Shown piece by piece: positions 9,801 through 17,206 of a stretch of DNA of 64,000 bases. The translations under genes were made by a program, and so were the position numbers. Source of the DNA: WHSW01 sp033856255 (GTDB lineage: Bacteria; Actinomycetota; Thermoleophilia; Solirubrobacterales; 70-9); the NCBI GenBank assembly GCA_033856255.1, contig JAWVFH010000055.1, positions 1 through 64,000 on the forward strand, in the 5' to 3' direction. Every line of letters begins with the position of its first letter. The first letter of the stretch is position 1. The notes beneath the pieces were generated by a model. That model did no database searches. It was given only the letters and a program-made list of their open reading frames with translations, and had not been told where the DNA came from.

Positions 9801-11346
9801 GCATGTCGAGCACGTTCTCGAGCTGCTCGCGGGAGAGCTCGGCGAACGGCATGCTGGCGGTGACCAGGCGCTCGATCTCGTCCACCTCCCACTCCTCGTC
9901 GGCGACCATCGCGACCAGGTGCTGCGCGAGCACGTCGAGCGGGTTGCGCGGGATCACCGTCTCCTCGATCTGGCCGGCGCGCATCCGCTGGGCTACGACG
10001 GCGCACTCGAGCAGGTCGGCGCGGAACTTGGGGAAGATCCGGCCCTTGGAAACCTCGTTGAGCTGGTGGCCGGCCCGCCCGATCCGCTGCAGCCCCCTCG
10101 AGACCGATTTGGGCGACTCGACCTGGATCACGAGATCGAGGGCGCCCATGTCGATCCCGAGCTCGAGCGACGAGGTGGCTACGAGGCAGGGCAACTTGCC
10201 CGACTTGAGCAGCTCCTCGACCACGACGCGTTCCTCGTGGGCCAGAGAGCCGTGATGCGCGCGGGCAATCTCCTCGAATACTCCCGCCACGTCCTCGCCT
10301 TCGGCTGCGGGCGTGCGGGGTGAGGAACCGTCGTGTTCGGTTGCCGGAAGCTCCTGGTGAGGGACTTCGTTGTGCAATTCGTTCAACCGCTTGGCGAGGC
10401 GTTCGGCGCCGCGGCGGTTGTTGACGAAGATGATCGTCGAGGTGTGCTCGCGGACGAGCTTCAGCAGCTCGGGGTAGATCGCGGGCCAGATCGAGCGCGG
10501 GTTGGCGGCGGGATCAAGCGACGACTCGATCGGCCCCGGATCAATCCGGTCCGGCGAGGTCTCGGGCAGGACCTGGCCGTCGCCAGCCGGGGAGGTGCTG
10601 ACGCCGGGCGCCGTCATGTCGTCCACGGGAACGACGATCTGCAGGTCGAGGTCCTTGCGGATTCCGGCGTTGACGATCTCGCACTCGCGCTTCGGGCCGA
10701 CCAGGAACTCCGCGATCCGCTCCAGCGGACGCTGCGTCGCCGAGAGGCCGATCCGCTGCGGGTCCGGGTTGCCCTCCTCGGTGACCAGGCGCGAGAGCCG
10801 CTCCAGGGTCAGGGCCAGGTGGGAGCCGCGCTTGGACTGGGCGACGGCGTGGATCTCGTCGACGATCACCGCCTCGACGCCCTTCAGGATCTCGCGCACC
10901 TGCGAGGTGATCATCAGGTAGAGCGACTCCGGCGTCGTGATCAGGATGTCGGGCGGCGTGCGCTTCATCGCCTGGCGCTCCTTCTGCGGCGTGTCGCCGG
11001 TGCGCAGACCCACCGCGACCTCCGCGCCGATTCCCTTCAGCGGCGCGCGCAGGTTGCGCTCGACGTCGTAGGACAGCGCCTTCAGCGGCGAGATGTAGAC
11101 GATCCGGGTGCCGGTCCCGAGCTCATCGGGGCGGCGCGAGAGGGAATCGATCCCCCAGAGGAAGGCGCTCAGGGTCTTGCCGGAGCCGGTCGGGGCGCAG
11201 ATCAGGGTGTTGGCGCCCGAGGCGATCGCGGGCCAGCCCTGTGCCTGGGCCGGCGTCGGCGCCTCGAACGAGGACTCGAACCAGCGCCGCGTGCGTTCGC
11301 TGAACCCTTCCATGGAGTCGAGTCGCTGGTCTGTTTTCGCGCTCAT
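6814..11346 (-). CDS. lhr: Large ATP-dependent helicase Lhr
   Basis: At about 1510 residues this is a full-length Lhr, a superfamily 2 3'-5' DNA helicase implicated in repair and found in many actinobacteria. The N-terminal core has Walker A (APTGSGKT), the DEIH box (VDEIHA), SATQ, and motif VI (QRIGRAGH). The long C-terminal Lhr-CTD contains winged-helix-like repeats and ends before nei. ATG 11346 is used here. A TATGAT box at 11359-11364 lies only 6 bases from an in-frame TTG at 11352, so a leaderless start two codons earlier is possible. Divergent to the NTF2-like gene across a 41-bp gap. Confidence 0.96.
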   Translation of the reverse strand: MSAKTDQRLDSMEGFSERTRRWFESSFEAPTPAQAQGWPAIASGANTLICAPTGSGKTLSAFLWGIDSLSRRPDELGTGTRIVYISPLKALSYDVERNLRAPLKGIGAEVAVGLRTGDTPQKERQAMKRTPPDILITTPESLYLMITSQVREILKGVEAVIVDEIHAVAQSKRGSHLALTLERLSRLVTEEGNPDPQRIGLSATQRPLERIAEFLVGPKRECEIVNAGIRKDLDLQIVVPVDDMTAPGVSTSPAGDGQVLPETSPDRIDPGPIESSLDPAANPRSIWPAIYPELLKLVREHTSTIIFVNNRRGAERLAKRLNELHNEVPHQELPATEHDGSSPRTPAAEGEDVAGVFEEIARAHHGSLAHEERVVVEELLKSGKLPCLVATSSLELGIDMGALDLVIQVESPKSVSRGLQRIGRAGHQLNEVSKGRIFPKFRADLLECAVVAQRMRAGQIEETVIPRNPLDVLAQHLVAMVADEEWEVDEIERLVTASMPFAELSREQLENVLDMLDGRYPSEKFAELRPRLVWDRTAGTVRGRKGARQLAVTNAGTIPDRGLYGVHLPDGRRVGELDEEMVYEARPGQTFLLGATTWRIQEITRDRVIVVPAPGVPGAVPFWRGDGVGRPSELGRAIGAFAREAVGKDAETLAAEADLDPRAAENLVTYLREQQAATRVVPSDETIVVEKFRDEIGDWRLCVLSPFGGRVHAAWGLAVSARIRDELDLEADAIWSDDGIIVHLPDADEAPNADLVLLEPDEIEDLVVRELGGSALFGARFRENAARSLLIPRAYPGKRTPLWQQRLKSQNLLEVAKDFPRFPVILETYRECLRDVLDLPSLVDLLRDLHSRKITLVEVETQTASPFASSLLFDYVATYMYEGDTPNAERRAAALALDRDLLSELLGADELRELIDPEALEEVERSLQLLHPDALAKDRDALQQVLRRLGDLTVSELELRTAEGFSAASMLAKLGREKRAVEVRIAGEERWIAAEDAGLYRDALGVPPPGGLPDGYLEELPDPALALVRRYARTHGPFPTAQITRRMGLDLTPALQSLERSGELVRGELLPGGSEREWCDADVLRRLRRASVAALRQEVEAVDPAELARFLPAWQNVDAHRPAGAGPDRLREALIPLQGVALTPEVWERDVLPRRLGAYSQTWLDQLTTSGEIVWIGAGALARTGRVALYFREDVHLAGPPPANAKLERPAGEVHDAIRERLEAAPSFWLDLTMELEAENEELHAALWDLVWAGEVTNDAFAPLRARRLSAVGRERRPARRFASRRGPSQEAIVGRWSLTESLFRNAPAVGPRLRAQAELMLERYGIVTRETVLAEGVPGGFSSLYGELSNLEMLGTARRGYFVEGLGGAQFALAGAVERLRTLPHVEQDYLILAATDPAQPYGATLRWPKRAEGRRPARTPGAYVLLRDGNPIVYVERGGKGIVRLIELEGEELTAAIAQLAEAAQEKVIPKLGIERVDGEPVMGSGLEEAIIAAGFSRQPRKLVAAAG

Positions 11347-11373
11347 GGCCAACCACGGATCATACGAAGCCCC

Positions 11374-11379
11374 TAGGCT
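11374..11379 (+). promoter_or_regulatory. -10 box (TAGGCT) of NTF2-like gene
   Basis: The TANNNT hexamer ends 8 bases before ATG 11388 and no Shine-Dalgarno sequence is present, which fits a leaderless mRNA. Confidence 0.5.
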
Positions 11380-11387
11380 GGCGCGCG

Positions 11388-11795
11388 ATGGCGGCTGGGG
11401 AGATCGCAACGCTGATCGAAAAGGGGATCGAGGCGTTCAACGCCGACGACCCCGAGGGCGTGCTCGCCCTGCTGACCCAGGACGTCGAATGGAAGCGGGT
11501 CGACGGCCTTCCCGACGAGGGCGGCGTGCTCCACGGCCACGAGGAGGTGCGGGCCTTCCTCGAACCGGAGGTCTTCGACCGCGCGCGCTTCGAGACCCTG
11601 GAGATGGTCGAGCGCGGCGACACGGCGATCGTCCACGGCGTCTTTCACGCCCGCGGCGTGGGCAGCGGGATCGAGCTGGACGTCGAGACCTATGTCGTCT
11701 ACCGGCTCCGCGACGGGCTCGCCTGCCGGGTGGAGAACTGGCGCACGCGAGCTGATGCGGAGCGGTCCTCCGGGCTCAGCCTCCTGAATCCGTAG
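11388..11795 (+). CDS. NTF2-like / SnoaL-like protein
   Basis: A 135-residue single-domain protein with the NTF2-like cone fold pattern: an N-terminal helix (IEKGIEAFNADDPEGVLALL), then DVEWKR, a central loop with GGVLHGHEEVRAFL, and two C-terminal strands ending in VYRLRDGL. Members are diverse (steroid isomerase-like, polyketide cyclase-like, ligand-binding), so no reaction is assigned. Its stop overlaps the convergent glycosidase gene by 20 bp. Confidence 0.85.
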   Translation: MAAGEIATLIEKGIEAFNADDPEGVLALLTQDVEWKRVDGLPDEGGVLHGHEEVRAFLEPEVFDRARFETLEMVERGDTAIVHGVFHARGVGSGIELDVETYVVYRLRDGLACRVENWRTRADAERSSGLSLLNP

Positions 11796-12735
11796 CGACC
11801 ACTCGCCGCACCGCGCTGTAGACGGGCTTGCGGTTGCCCTCGGCGGTCAGCATGCCGAGCGTGCCGAGCCAGTTGTTGTCGGTGTTCGCGGGGTCCTGGA
11901 GGCAGTGGAAGATCACCGCGCGCGCTCCGTGGCGGGCGAGGAACCGGTAGGCCGAGCTCGCCTTGCGAGCCTGCCCGCCCTCGCCGAACTCGAACGCCGA
12001 GAAGCCGATCTCCGTCACCCACAGGGCCCGCCTGCCGGCGATCCTTCGGGCCCGGCGCCAGTCTCGCTGCAGCTTGTCGGCGCGAAAGACCGAGCGGGGA
12101 TAGAGGTTGACGGCCATCGGCACGTGCCGGTTGATCTGGGCGTAAGCGAGCGCCGTGTAATGGAGGTAGTCGGAATATCCCGGCGAGGCCGCCGGGCCGA
12201 TCACCTTGCGCGGGGCTACCTGGTAGAGGGCGTTGGTGAGCTCGGCCAGCCGTTGCGGGTCGATCGCGCCGAAGCCGTCCAGGTTGGGCTCGTTCCACGC
12301 CTGGACCTGGGAGCCGCGGAAGCGCTGCAGCAGCGCCAGCCCCATTCCTGCATAGGCACCCTCGAAGCCCTCGCCGACGGCGCAGGTCTGGGTCACGTGG
12401 CGATCGCACTGGGGCGCCGCCCAGCTGGGCGCGGCGCTGATCACGAACAGCGGCCTGATCTGCCGCGCCCGCAGCGCCGTCACCGCGCTGTCGAGCAGCG
12501 ACCAGTCGTACTTGCCCGGCTGCGGCTCGGTCATCTCCCAGCTGACCGGGATCCGCGCCATCGTCGCCCCGGCCCGCTTCGCCGCGTCGGCCTGGGCGGC
12601 AAACGTCTGCGCCGTGTCGTTGAAGCCGAAGATCGGCTGCTGCGCCGCCGACGCGCCCTGCGCCGCGAGCACGGTGACGGCGACCGCGAGCAGCGACAGC
12701 GTCGATGTTCTCTTTGCGCCCCGCATATAACCCAC
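11776..12735 (-). CDS. Secreted clan-A-type glycoside hydrolase
   Basis: A 319-residue protein with a signal peptide (hydrophobic residues 10-30, AxA site before AQQP) and a TIM-barrel glycosidase pattern. The candidate acid/base Glu149 is in AWNEPN and the candidate nucleophile Glu242 is in VTEIG; this pairing is typical of clan GH-A (GH5/GH39-like). The motif set resembles enzymes acting on extracellular or cell-wall polysaccharide, but the substrate is not predictable. It starts GTG 12735, 18 bases after rmlC, so it is probably the last gene of the rhamnose operon. A second protein of the same type is encoded at 17207-18328. Confidence 0.82.
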   Translation of the reverse strand: MGYMRGAKRTSTLSLLAVAVTVLAAQGASAAQQPIFGFNDTAQTFAAQADAAKRAGATMARIPVSWEMTEPQPGKYDWSLLDSAVTALRARQIRPLFVISAAPSWAAPQCDRHVTQTCAVGEGFEGAYAGMGLALLQRFRGSQVQAWNEPNLDGFGAIDPQRLAELTNALYQVAPRKVIGPAASPGYSDYLHYTALAYAQINRHVPMAVNLYPRSVFRADKLQRDWRRARRIAGRRALWVTEIGFSAFEFGEGGQARKASSAYRFLARHGARAVIFHCLQDPANTDNNWLGTLGMLTAEGNRKPVYSAVRRVVATDSGG

Positions 12736-12753
12736 GCCCGCGATCCGAGCGGG

Positions 12754-13302
12754 CTACCAGCGCAAAGTCTGCTCTATCTCCGCGAGCTTTGGCGCAGTTG
12801 CGTCGCGCTCGGACACCTGCGGATCGGCCAGCGGCCACTCGACGGCGACCTGCGGATCGTCCCAGGCGATCCCGGCCTCGGTGGCGGGGTCGTAGTAGCT
12901 GGAGACCTTGTAGTGGACGTCGGCGAGCTCGGAGAGAACGCAGAACCCGTGCGCGAAGCCGACCGGGATGAAGAGCTGGCGGTGGCTGACGTCGTCGAGC
13001 TCGTGGCCCTCCCACTGCCCGTAGGTGGCCGAGTCGCGGCGCAGGTCGACCGCCACGTCCCAGATCCGCCCGCGAATGCAGCGGACCAGCTTCGCCTGTC
13101 CGGGATCGGTCTGGAAGTGCAAGCCGCGCAGGATCCCTGCGCCCGAGCGGGAGTGGTTGTCCTGGACGAAGTCGCTCTCGACCCCGGCCGCGGCCCAGTC
13201 CCGGGCGCTGAAGGTCTCGACCAGGAACCCGCGCTCGTCTCCGTGGACGGCCGGCTCGAGCATCACCAGCCCGTCCAGCCGCGTCTCCATCAGCTTCGGC
13301 AT
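12754..13302 (-). CDS. rmlC: dTDP-4-dehydrorhamnose 3,5-epimerase
   Basis: A 182-residue cupin-fold epimerase of dTDP-L-rhamnose synthesis. Conserved blocks are visible: DERGFLVETF, the substrate-binding QDNHSRS and GLHFQ with its catalytic His, and the C-terminal FIPVGFAHGF. The ATG at 13302 overlaps the rmlB stop by one base (TGATG), a sign of translational coupling; the frame is open further upstream inside rmlB but that would give an abnormal N-terminus. Confidence 0.96.
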   Translation of the reverse strand: MPKLMETRLDGLVMLEPAVHGDERGFLVETFSARDWAAAGVESDFVQDNHSRSGAGILRGLHFQTDPGQAKLVRCIRGRIWDVAVDLRRDSATYGQWEGHELDDVSHRQLFIPVGFAHGFCVLSELADVHYKVSSYYDPATEAGIAWDDPQVAVEWPLADPQVSERDATAPKLAEIEQTLRW

Positions 13303-14300
13303 CAGCCGAGCGTTGCTCCGTACTGACGCTGGTAGTACTCGCGGTACTCCCCCGAGCGGATCGGCATCCACCACCACTCGTTGGCGCGGTACCACTCAAC
13401 CGTGCGCTCGATCCCGGCGTCGAAGCCGACCGCCGCCTTCCATCCCAGCGCCTCCGCCTTCGCCGATGCGAGCGAGTAGCGGCGATCGTGGCCGAGCCGG
13501 TCCTCGACGTAGGAGATCAGCGACTCGTCGCGCCCGGTGAGCTCGAGGATCCGCTTCACCACCTCGATGTTGGGCAGCTCGTCGGGGCCGCCGACGTTGT
13601 AGACCTCGCCCGGCTCGCCGAACTCGAGCACAGTGTCGATCGCGGATGCGAAGTCCTCGACCCAGAGCCAGTTCCGGACCTGCATGCCGTCGCCGTAGAC
13701 CGGCAGCGGGTCGCCGGCGAGGGCGTTGAGGACGCAGAGCGGGATCAGCTTCTCCGGGTACTGGCGCGGCCCGTAGTTGTTGGAGGCGCGGACGATCAGC
13801 GCCTCGGAGCCGTAGGTGTTGCGGTAGGCGCCGACCATCATGTCGCCGCCGGCCTTCGAGGCCGAGTAGGGCGACGACGGATCGATCGGCGAGCTCTCCG
13901 TGAACGAGCCCTCCTCGATCGAGCCGTAGACCTCGTCGGTGGAGATCTGCAGGTGCCTGATGCCGGCTTCGCGGGCGGCCTCGAGCAGCACGTAGGTGCC
14001 GAAGACGTCGGTCTGGATGAACTCGCCGGGGGCCTCGATCGAGCGGTCGACGTGGGTCTCGGCGGCGAAATTGACGATCGCCGAGCAGCCGTCGAGCGCC
14101 CGCTTCACCGCCTCGGGGTCGGCGATGTCGGCGGTGACGAGCTCGACCCTGCCCTCGTCCAGGCCCTGCAGGTTCTCGACCCGGCCGGCGTAGGTGAGCT
14201 TGTCGAGCACCCGGACGGAGAACTCGGGGTGGTTGTCCAGGCGGTGGCGGACGTAGGCGGAGCCGATGAACCCGGCGCCGCCCGTGACGAGGACGTTCAC
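13302..14300 (-). CDS. rmlB: dTDP-glucose 4,6-dehydratase
   Basis: A 332-residue NAD-dependent extended SDR that makes dTDP-4-keto-6-deoxyglucose. It shows the Rossmann motif GGAGFIGS at residues 7-14, the diagnostic STDEVYG block, the YSASKAG motif with the catalytic Tyr and Lys, and NNYGPRQ. The start is GTG 14300, giving the expected MNVLVTGG-type N-terminus, and it overlaps the rmlD stop by 4 bases (GTGA). Confidence 0.97.
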   Translation of the reverse strand: MNVLVTGGAGFIGSAYVRHRLDNHPEFSVRVLDKLTYAGRVENLQGLDEGRVELVTADIADPEAVKRALDGCSAIVNFAAETHVDRSIEAPGEFIQTDVFGTYVLLEAAREAGIRHLQISTDEVYGSIEEGSFTESSPIDPSSPYSASKAGGDMMVGAYRNTYGSEALIVRASNNYGPRQYPEKLIPLCVLNALAGDPLPVYGDGMQVRNWLWVEDFASAIDTVLEFGEPGEVYNVGGPDELPNIEVVKRILELTGRDESLISYVEDRLGHDRRYSLASAKAEALGWKAAVGFDAGIERTVEWYRANEWWWMPIRSGEYREYYQRQYGATLG

Positions 14301-15154
14301 GCCGGAGTCCTCGCTTCGCGGGCGGCCAGGTACTCGGCCAGGCCCTGACGCCACTCGGGAAGCGTGATCGGGTCGGGGCGCTCGGAGGCGAGCAGCGAGA
14401 ACGCCGGCCGCGGCGCCGGGCGGCCGAGCATCTCCGTCGTGCCCGCCATCACCCGGCAGTCGACGCCGGCCTGGTCGAAGATCTCCTGTGCGTAGTCGAA
14501 CCACGAGCAGCGCCCGCCGCCGGCGATGTGATGAATCCCGTACTCGTCCGACTCGATCAGCAGCGCCAGCGCCTGCGCCAGGTGGGGGGTGTACGTGGGG
14601 CTCGCGACCTGGTCGTTGACCACGATCACCTCCGGCTGTTCGCCGGCCACCCGCAGCATCGTCTCGACGAAGTTCGACCCCGCCGCTCCGAACAGCCACG
14701 AGGAGCGGACGATGAAGTGGCGCGGGTTGGCGATCTGGGTCGAGGTCTCGCCGGCCTGCTTCGAGCGGCCGTAGGCGGAGATCGCGGCCGGCAGGTCGGA
14801 CTCGACGTACGGAGACCTCTTGGAGCCGTCGAAGACGTAGTCGCTGGAGATGTAGACGACGCTCGCCCCGTGCGCCGCCGCGGTCGCCGAGACGACTCCG
14901 GCGGCGGTGTCGTTGACCCGCATCGCGGCGCGCTCGTGGGCCTCCGCGCCGTCGACGTCGGTCCAGGCGGCGCAGTTGACGACCACCTGCGGGCGCAGAT
15001 CGGCGATCGCCTCCTCGACCGCGGCGCCGTCGGTGATGTCGAGCTCCGAGCGCACCAGGTCGACGACCGAGTGGCCGCGGGCGGCGATCGCCGCGACCGC
15101 GTCCTGGCCCAGCATCCCGCCGGCGCCGGCGATCATCACGCGCAACCGCCTCAC
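14297..15154 (-). CDS. rmlD: dTDP-4-dehydrorhamnose reductase
   Basis: This 285-residue SDR catalyses the last step to dTDP-L-rhamnose. It shows the nucleotide motif GAGGMLGQD, the NCAAWTDVDGAE block, the SSDYVFDG signature and the YGRSKQAGE active-site Tyr/Lys pair. It begins at GTG 15154, overlapping the rmlA stop by 4 bases, and ends overlapping rmlB. The order A-D-B-C with overlaps at each junction indicates strongly coupled translation of the pathway. Confidence 0.96.
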   Translation of the reverse strand: MRRLRVMIAGAGGMLGQDAVAAIAARGHSVVDLVRSELDITDGAAVEEAIADLRPQVVVNCAAWTDVDGAEAHERAAMRVNDTAAGVVSATAAAHGASVVYISSDYVFDGSKRSPYVESDLPAAISAYGRSKQAGETSTQIANPRHFIVRSSWLFGAAGSNFVETMLRVAGEQPEVIVVNDQVASPTYTPHLAQALALLIESDEYGIHHIAGGGRCSWFDYAQEIFDQAGVDCRVMAGTTEMLGRPAPRPAFSLLASERPDPITLPEWRQGLAEYLAAREARTPA

Positions 15155-16227
15155 GGGATCGAGATCTCCGACTTGTCGCCGACGATCATCCGCAGCGTCT
15201 TCGGCATCCCGTCGCCGCGGGCCAGCTTCACGCCCTTGCCGAGCAGGCTCGCCTCGATCCGCGCCGGCAGGTCGCGGACGCTGGCGCCGGCGAGCAGGAT
15301 CGAGTGCTCGACCTCGCTCCCGATCACCTCGACGTCGCAGTCGATCGAGGTGTACGGCCCGATGTAGGAGTCCACGATCCGGGCCCCGGCGGCGATCACC
15401 GCGGGACCGCGGACGAGCGATCGCTCCAGCACCGCGCCGGCCTCGAGCACGACCCTGCCCTCGATCCGGCTCTCCTCGTCGAGCTCGCCGTCGATCCGGC
15501 GCTCCACGTCCTCGAGCACGAGCCGGTTCGCCTCAAGCATGTCGGCGAGCTGGCCGGTGTCCTTCCACCAGCCGGCGACCGTGTGGCTGTCGACCCTGGC
15601 GCCGCCGTCGATCAGGCTCTGAATCGCGTCGGTGATCTCGAGCTCGCCGCGCGCGGAGGGCTCGATCGACCGGGCCGCGTCGAAGATCGCCGTGGTGAAC
15701 ATGTACACGCCGACCAGCGCCATGTCGCTGGGCGGGTCCTTCGGCTTCTCGACCAGGCGCACGATCGAGCCGCCGTTGAGCTCGGCGACGCCGTAGTGCC
15801 AGGGGTCGGGGACCTTGGTCAGCAGGATCAGGGCCTCGGGCTCGTGCTCGCGGAAGGCCCCGACGAGGTCGGTGATCCCGTCGCGCAACAGGTTGTCGCC
15901 GAGGTACATCACGAACGGCGAGCTGCCGAGGAATTCCTCCGCGGTGAGCACGGCGTGGGCGAGGCCGGCGGGCGTCTCCTGCGGGATGTAGGTGATCGAG
16001 GCGCCGAACTGCGCGCCGTCGCCCACCGCCTCGCGGATCTCGTCGCCCGTCTCCGGGGCGATGATGATCCCGATCTCCTCGATGCCCGCGTCCACCAGCG
16101 CCTCGATCCCGTAGAAGAGCACGGGCTTGTTGGCCACCGGAACCAGCTGCTTGGCCGAGGTATGCGTGATTGGGCGCAGTCGAGTTCCCGCGCCGCCCGA
16201 AAGGATCAGGCCTTTGAGCGCCTCCAT
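15151..16227 (-). CDS. rmlA: Glucose-1-phosphate thymidylyltransferase, long form
   Basis: This 358-residue enzyme activates glucose-1-phosphate with dTTP, the first step to dTDP-rhamnose. The N-terminal nucleotidyltransferase domain has GLILSGGAGTRLRPIT and the KPVLFYGIEAL block. From about residue 245 a left-handed beta-helix extension (repeating I-x-G/V hexads such as IEGRVVLEAGAVLERS) replaces the shorter C-terminus of the 290-residue RmlA class. The long form is like the StrD/actinobacterial-archaeal type. It is the first gene of the operon; a TAGCCT box 9 bases upstream of ATG 16227 could be its -10. Confidence 0.95.
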   Translation of the reverse strand: MEALKGLILSGGAGTRLRPITHTSAKQLVPVANKPVLFYGIEALVDAGIEEIGIIIAPETGDEIREAVGDGAQFGASITYIPQETPAGLAHAVLTAEEFLGSSPFVMYLGDNLLRDGITDLVGAFREHEPEALILLTKVPDPWHYGVAELNGGSIVRLVEKPKDPPSDMALVGVYMFTTAIFDAARSIEPSARGELEITDAIQSLIDGGARVDSHTVAGWWKDTGQLADMLEANRLVLEDVERRIDGELDEESRIEGRVVLEAGAVLERSLVRGPAVIAAGARIVDSYIGPYTSIDCDVEVIGSEVEHSILLAGASVRDLPARIEASLLGKGVKLARGDGMPKTLRMIVGDKSEISIP

Positions 16228-16267
16228 CGTTGCGAGAGGCTAGCGTCCGCATGGAGATGCGGAACAC

Positions 16268-16441
16268 ATGCCGATGAGCCTCGGGCTGGCGCTGCTGGTA
16301 GCCGGAACCGCGGGCACGATCGCGGCGCCGGCGGCGACGGCCCAGGGGCTCGAGTTCGTCGTCCTCGGTCAGGGCTCGTTTCCATCGCTCGCCTCGACCT
16401 GGCTCTCGACGCTCAACAACGTGTTCACGAACCGGTTCTAG
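16268..16441 (+). CDS. Possible small secreted protein, 57 residues
   Basis: Opens with ATG after a GGAG (11 bases away). It encodes a clear signal-peptide-like start (hydrophobic run LGLALLVAGTAGTIAA, AxA site before QGLEF) and a 32-residue hydrophobic/polar tail ending NRF. It ends 7 bases before the acyltransferase start, so the two could be coupled. No family is recognised. It could be a chance ORF; the signal-peptide shape and the tight junction are the only support. Confidence 0.4.
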   Translation: MPMSLGLALLVAGTAGTIAAPAATAQGLEFVVLGQGSFPSLASTWLSTLNNVFTNRF

Positions 16442-16448
16442 ACGGCGG

Positions 16449-17057
16449 GTGGCCTATCGGCTCTTCACCATCCTGCTCACGCCGCTGGCGTGGTGGGGCC
16501 GGCTGCGGGTCGCCGGGATCGCATCGGTGCCGAAGCAGGGCGCGCTGCTCGTCGTGCCCAACCACGACAGCCAGATGGACCCGATCCTGATCGCGCTTGC
16601 ATTGCGAAGGCACCGCCCGCTGCGCTTCCTCGCCCGGGCGGACCTCTGGCGCAACCGCCCGCTCGGCTGGCTGCTCTACGGGATCAACCAGATCCCGATC
16701 GAGCGCGGCACGGGAGACACCGCGGCCCTCGACGAGGCGATCGCAACCCTTCGCGAGGGCAAGGCGATCTGCATCTTCCCCGAGGGCAAGCTCTCGCGCG
16801 GCGAGGCGCTGCGCGCCCGGACCGGGGTGTCGCGGCTGGCAGCGGCCTGCCCGGAGGCGCGCGTCGTCCTCTGCACGGTCACCGGGAGCACCGATTTCGT
16901 CCGCTTCCCCCGGCGGCCGCGGTGCGCGGTCGAGTTCCTGGCCACGGCCGCGCTGCCCTCCCCGGCCGACGAGCCGCGAGAGTTCGCCGCCACGCTGCTC
17001 GGCGACCTGCGCCTGCGGGTGCCGCCGCAGGCGGCCGGGCGAGCGGTGCGTGTGTGA
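16449..17057 (+). CDS. plsC: 1-acyl-sn-glycerol-3-phosphate acyltransferase family protein
   Basis: A 202-residue PlsC/LPLAT-fold protein that would transfer an acyl chain to lysophosphatidic acid or a related glycolipid at the inner face of the membrane. Acyltransferase block I is NHDSQMD (His and Asp catalytic pair, near residue 38), block III is FPEGKLSR (near residue 110), and a hydrophobic segment covers the N-terminus. It starts at GTG 16449. The exact acceptor is not determined, and several paralogues per genome are common. Confidence 0.88.
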   Translation: MAYRLFTILLTPLAWWGRLRVAGIASVPKQGALLVVPNHDSQMDPILIALALRRHRPLRFLARADLWRNRPLGWLLYGINQIPIERGTGDTAALDEAIATLREGKAICIFPEGKLSRGEALRARTGVSRLAAACPEARVVLCTVTGSTDFVRFPRRPRCAVEFLATAALPSPADEPREFAATLLGDLRLRVPPQAAGRAVRV

Positions 17058-17074
17058 TCGCCGGTGAACCTGGG

Positions 17075-17080
17075 TAGGGT
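17075..17080 (+). promoter_or_regulatory. -10 box (TAGGGT) of the secreted glycosidase
   Basis: This hexamer would start transcription near 17086-17088, exactly at the first base of a GGCGCCG stem, leaving a roughly 120-base structured leader ahead of ATG 17207. Confidence 0.45.
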
Positions 17081-17085
17081 TGATT

Positions 17086-17152
17086 GGCGCCGCCGGGGGT
17101 CGCGGCGGCTGGTCACTCGGCGCCAGGTCAACAGGGGGCGAAACCGCGACCT
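17086..17152 (+). promoter_or_regulatory. Structured 5' leader (two nested stems)
   Basis: The stem 17086-17092/17118-17124 (GGCGCCG/CGGCGCC) encloses an inner CCGCC/GGCGG hairpin. A second stem AGGTC/GACCT (17125-17129/17148-17152) follows directly. The segment lies between a putative promoter and the secreted glycosidase gene. It may be a cis-acting RNA, but it does not match a riboswitch class that I can assign. Confidence 0.4.
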
Positions 17153-17206
17153 CGGGCGTCGGCCGGTGTTGGCAGGTGGGGGAACGAAAGCGATCAGACG
17201 GAGGAA

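Noticed and set aside
7615..10323. 902-codon plus-strand open frame
   Set aside because: It is the antisense of lhr; composition is the Arg/Leu/Gly/Val-rich shadow typical of GC-rich DNA and has no domain.
17081..17206. ydaO-type (c-di-AMP) riboswitch before the secreted glycosidase
   Set aside because: A GGGGGAAC stretch is reminiscent, but the conserved paired elements and the second GGGGUGAA-type core are missing.
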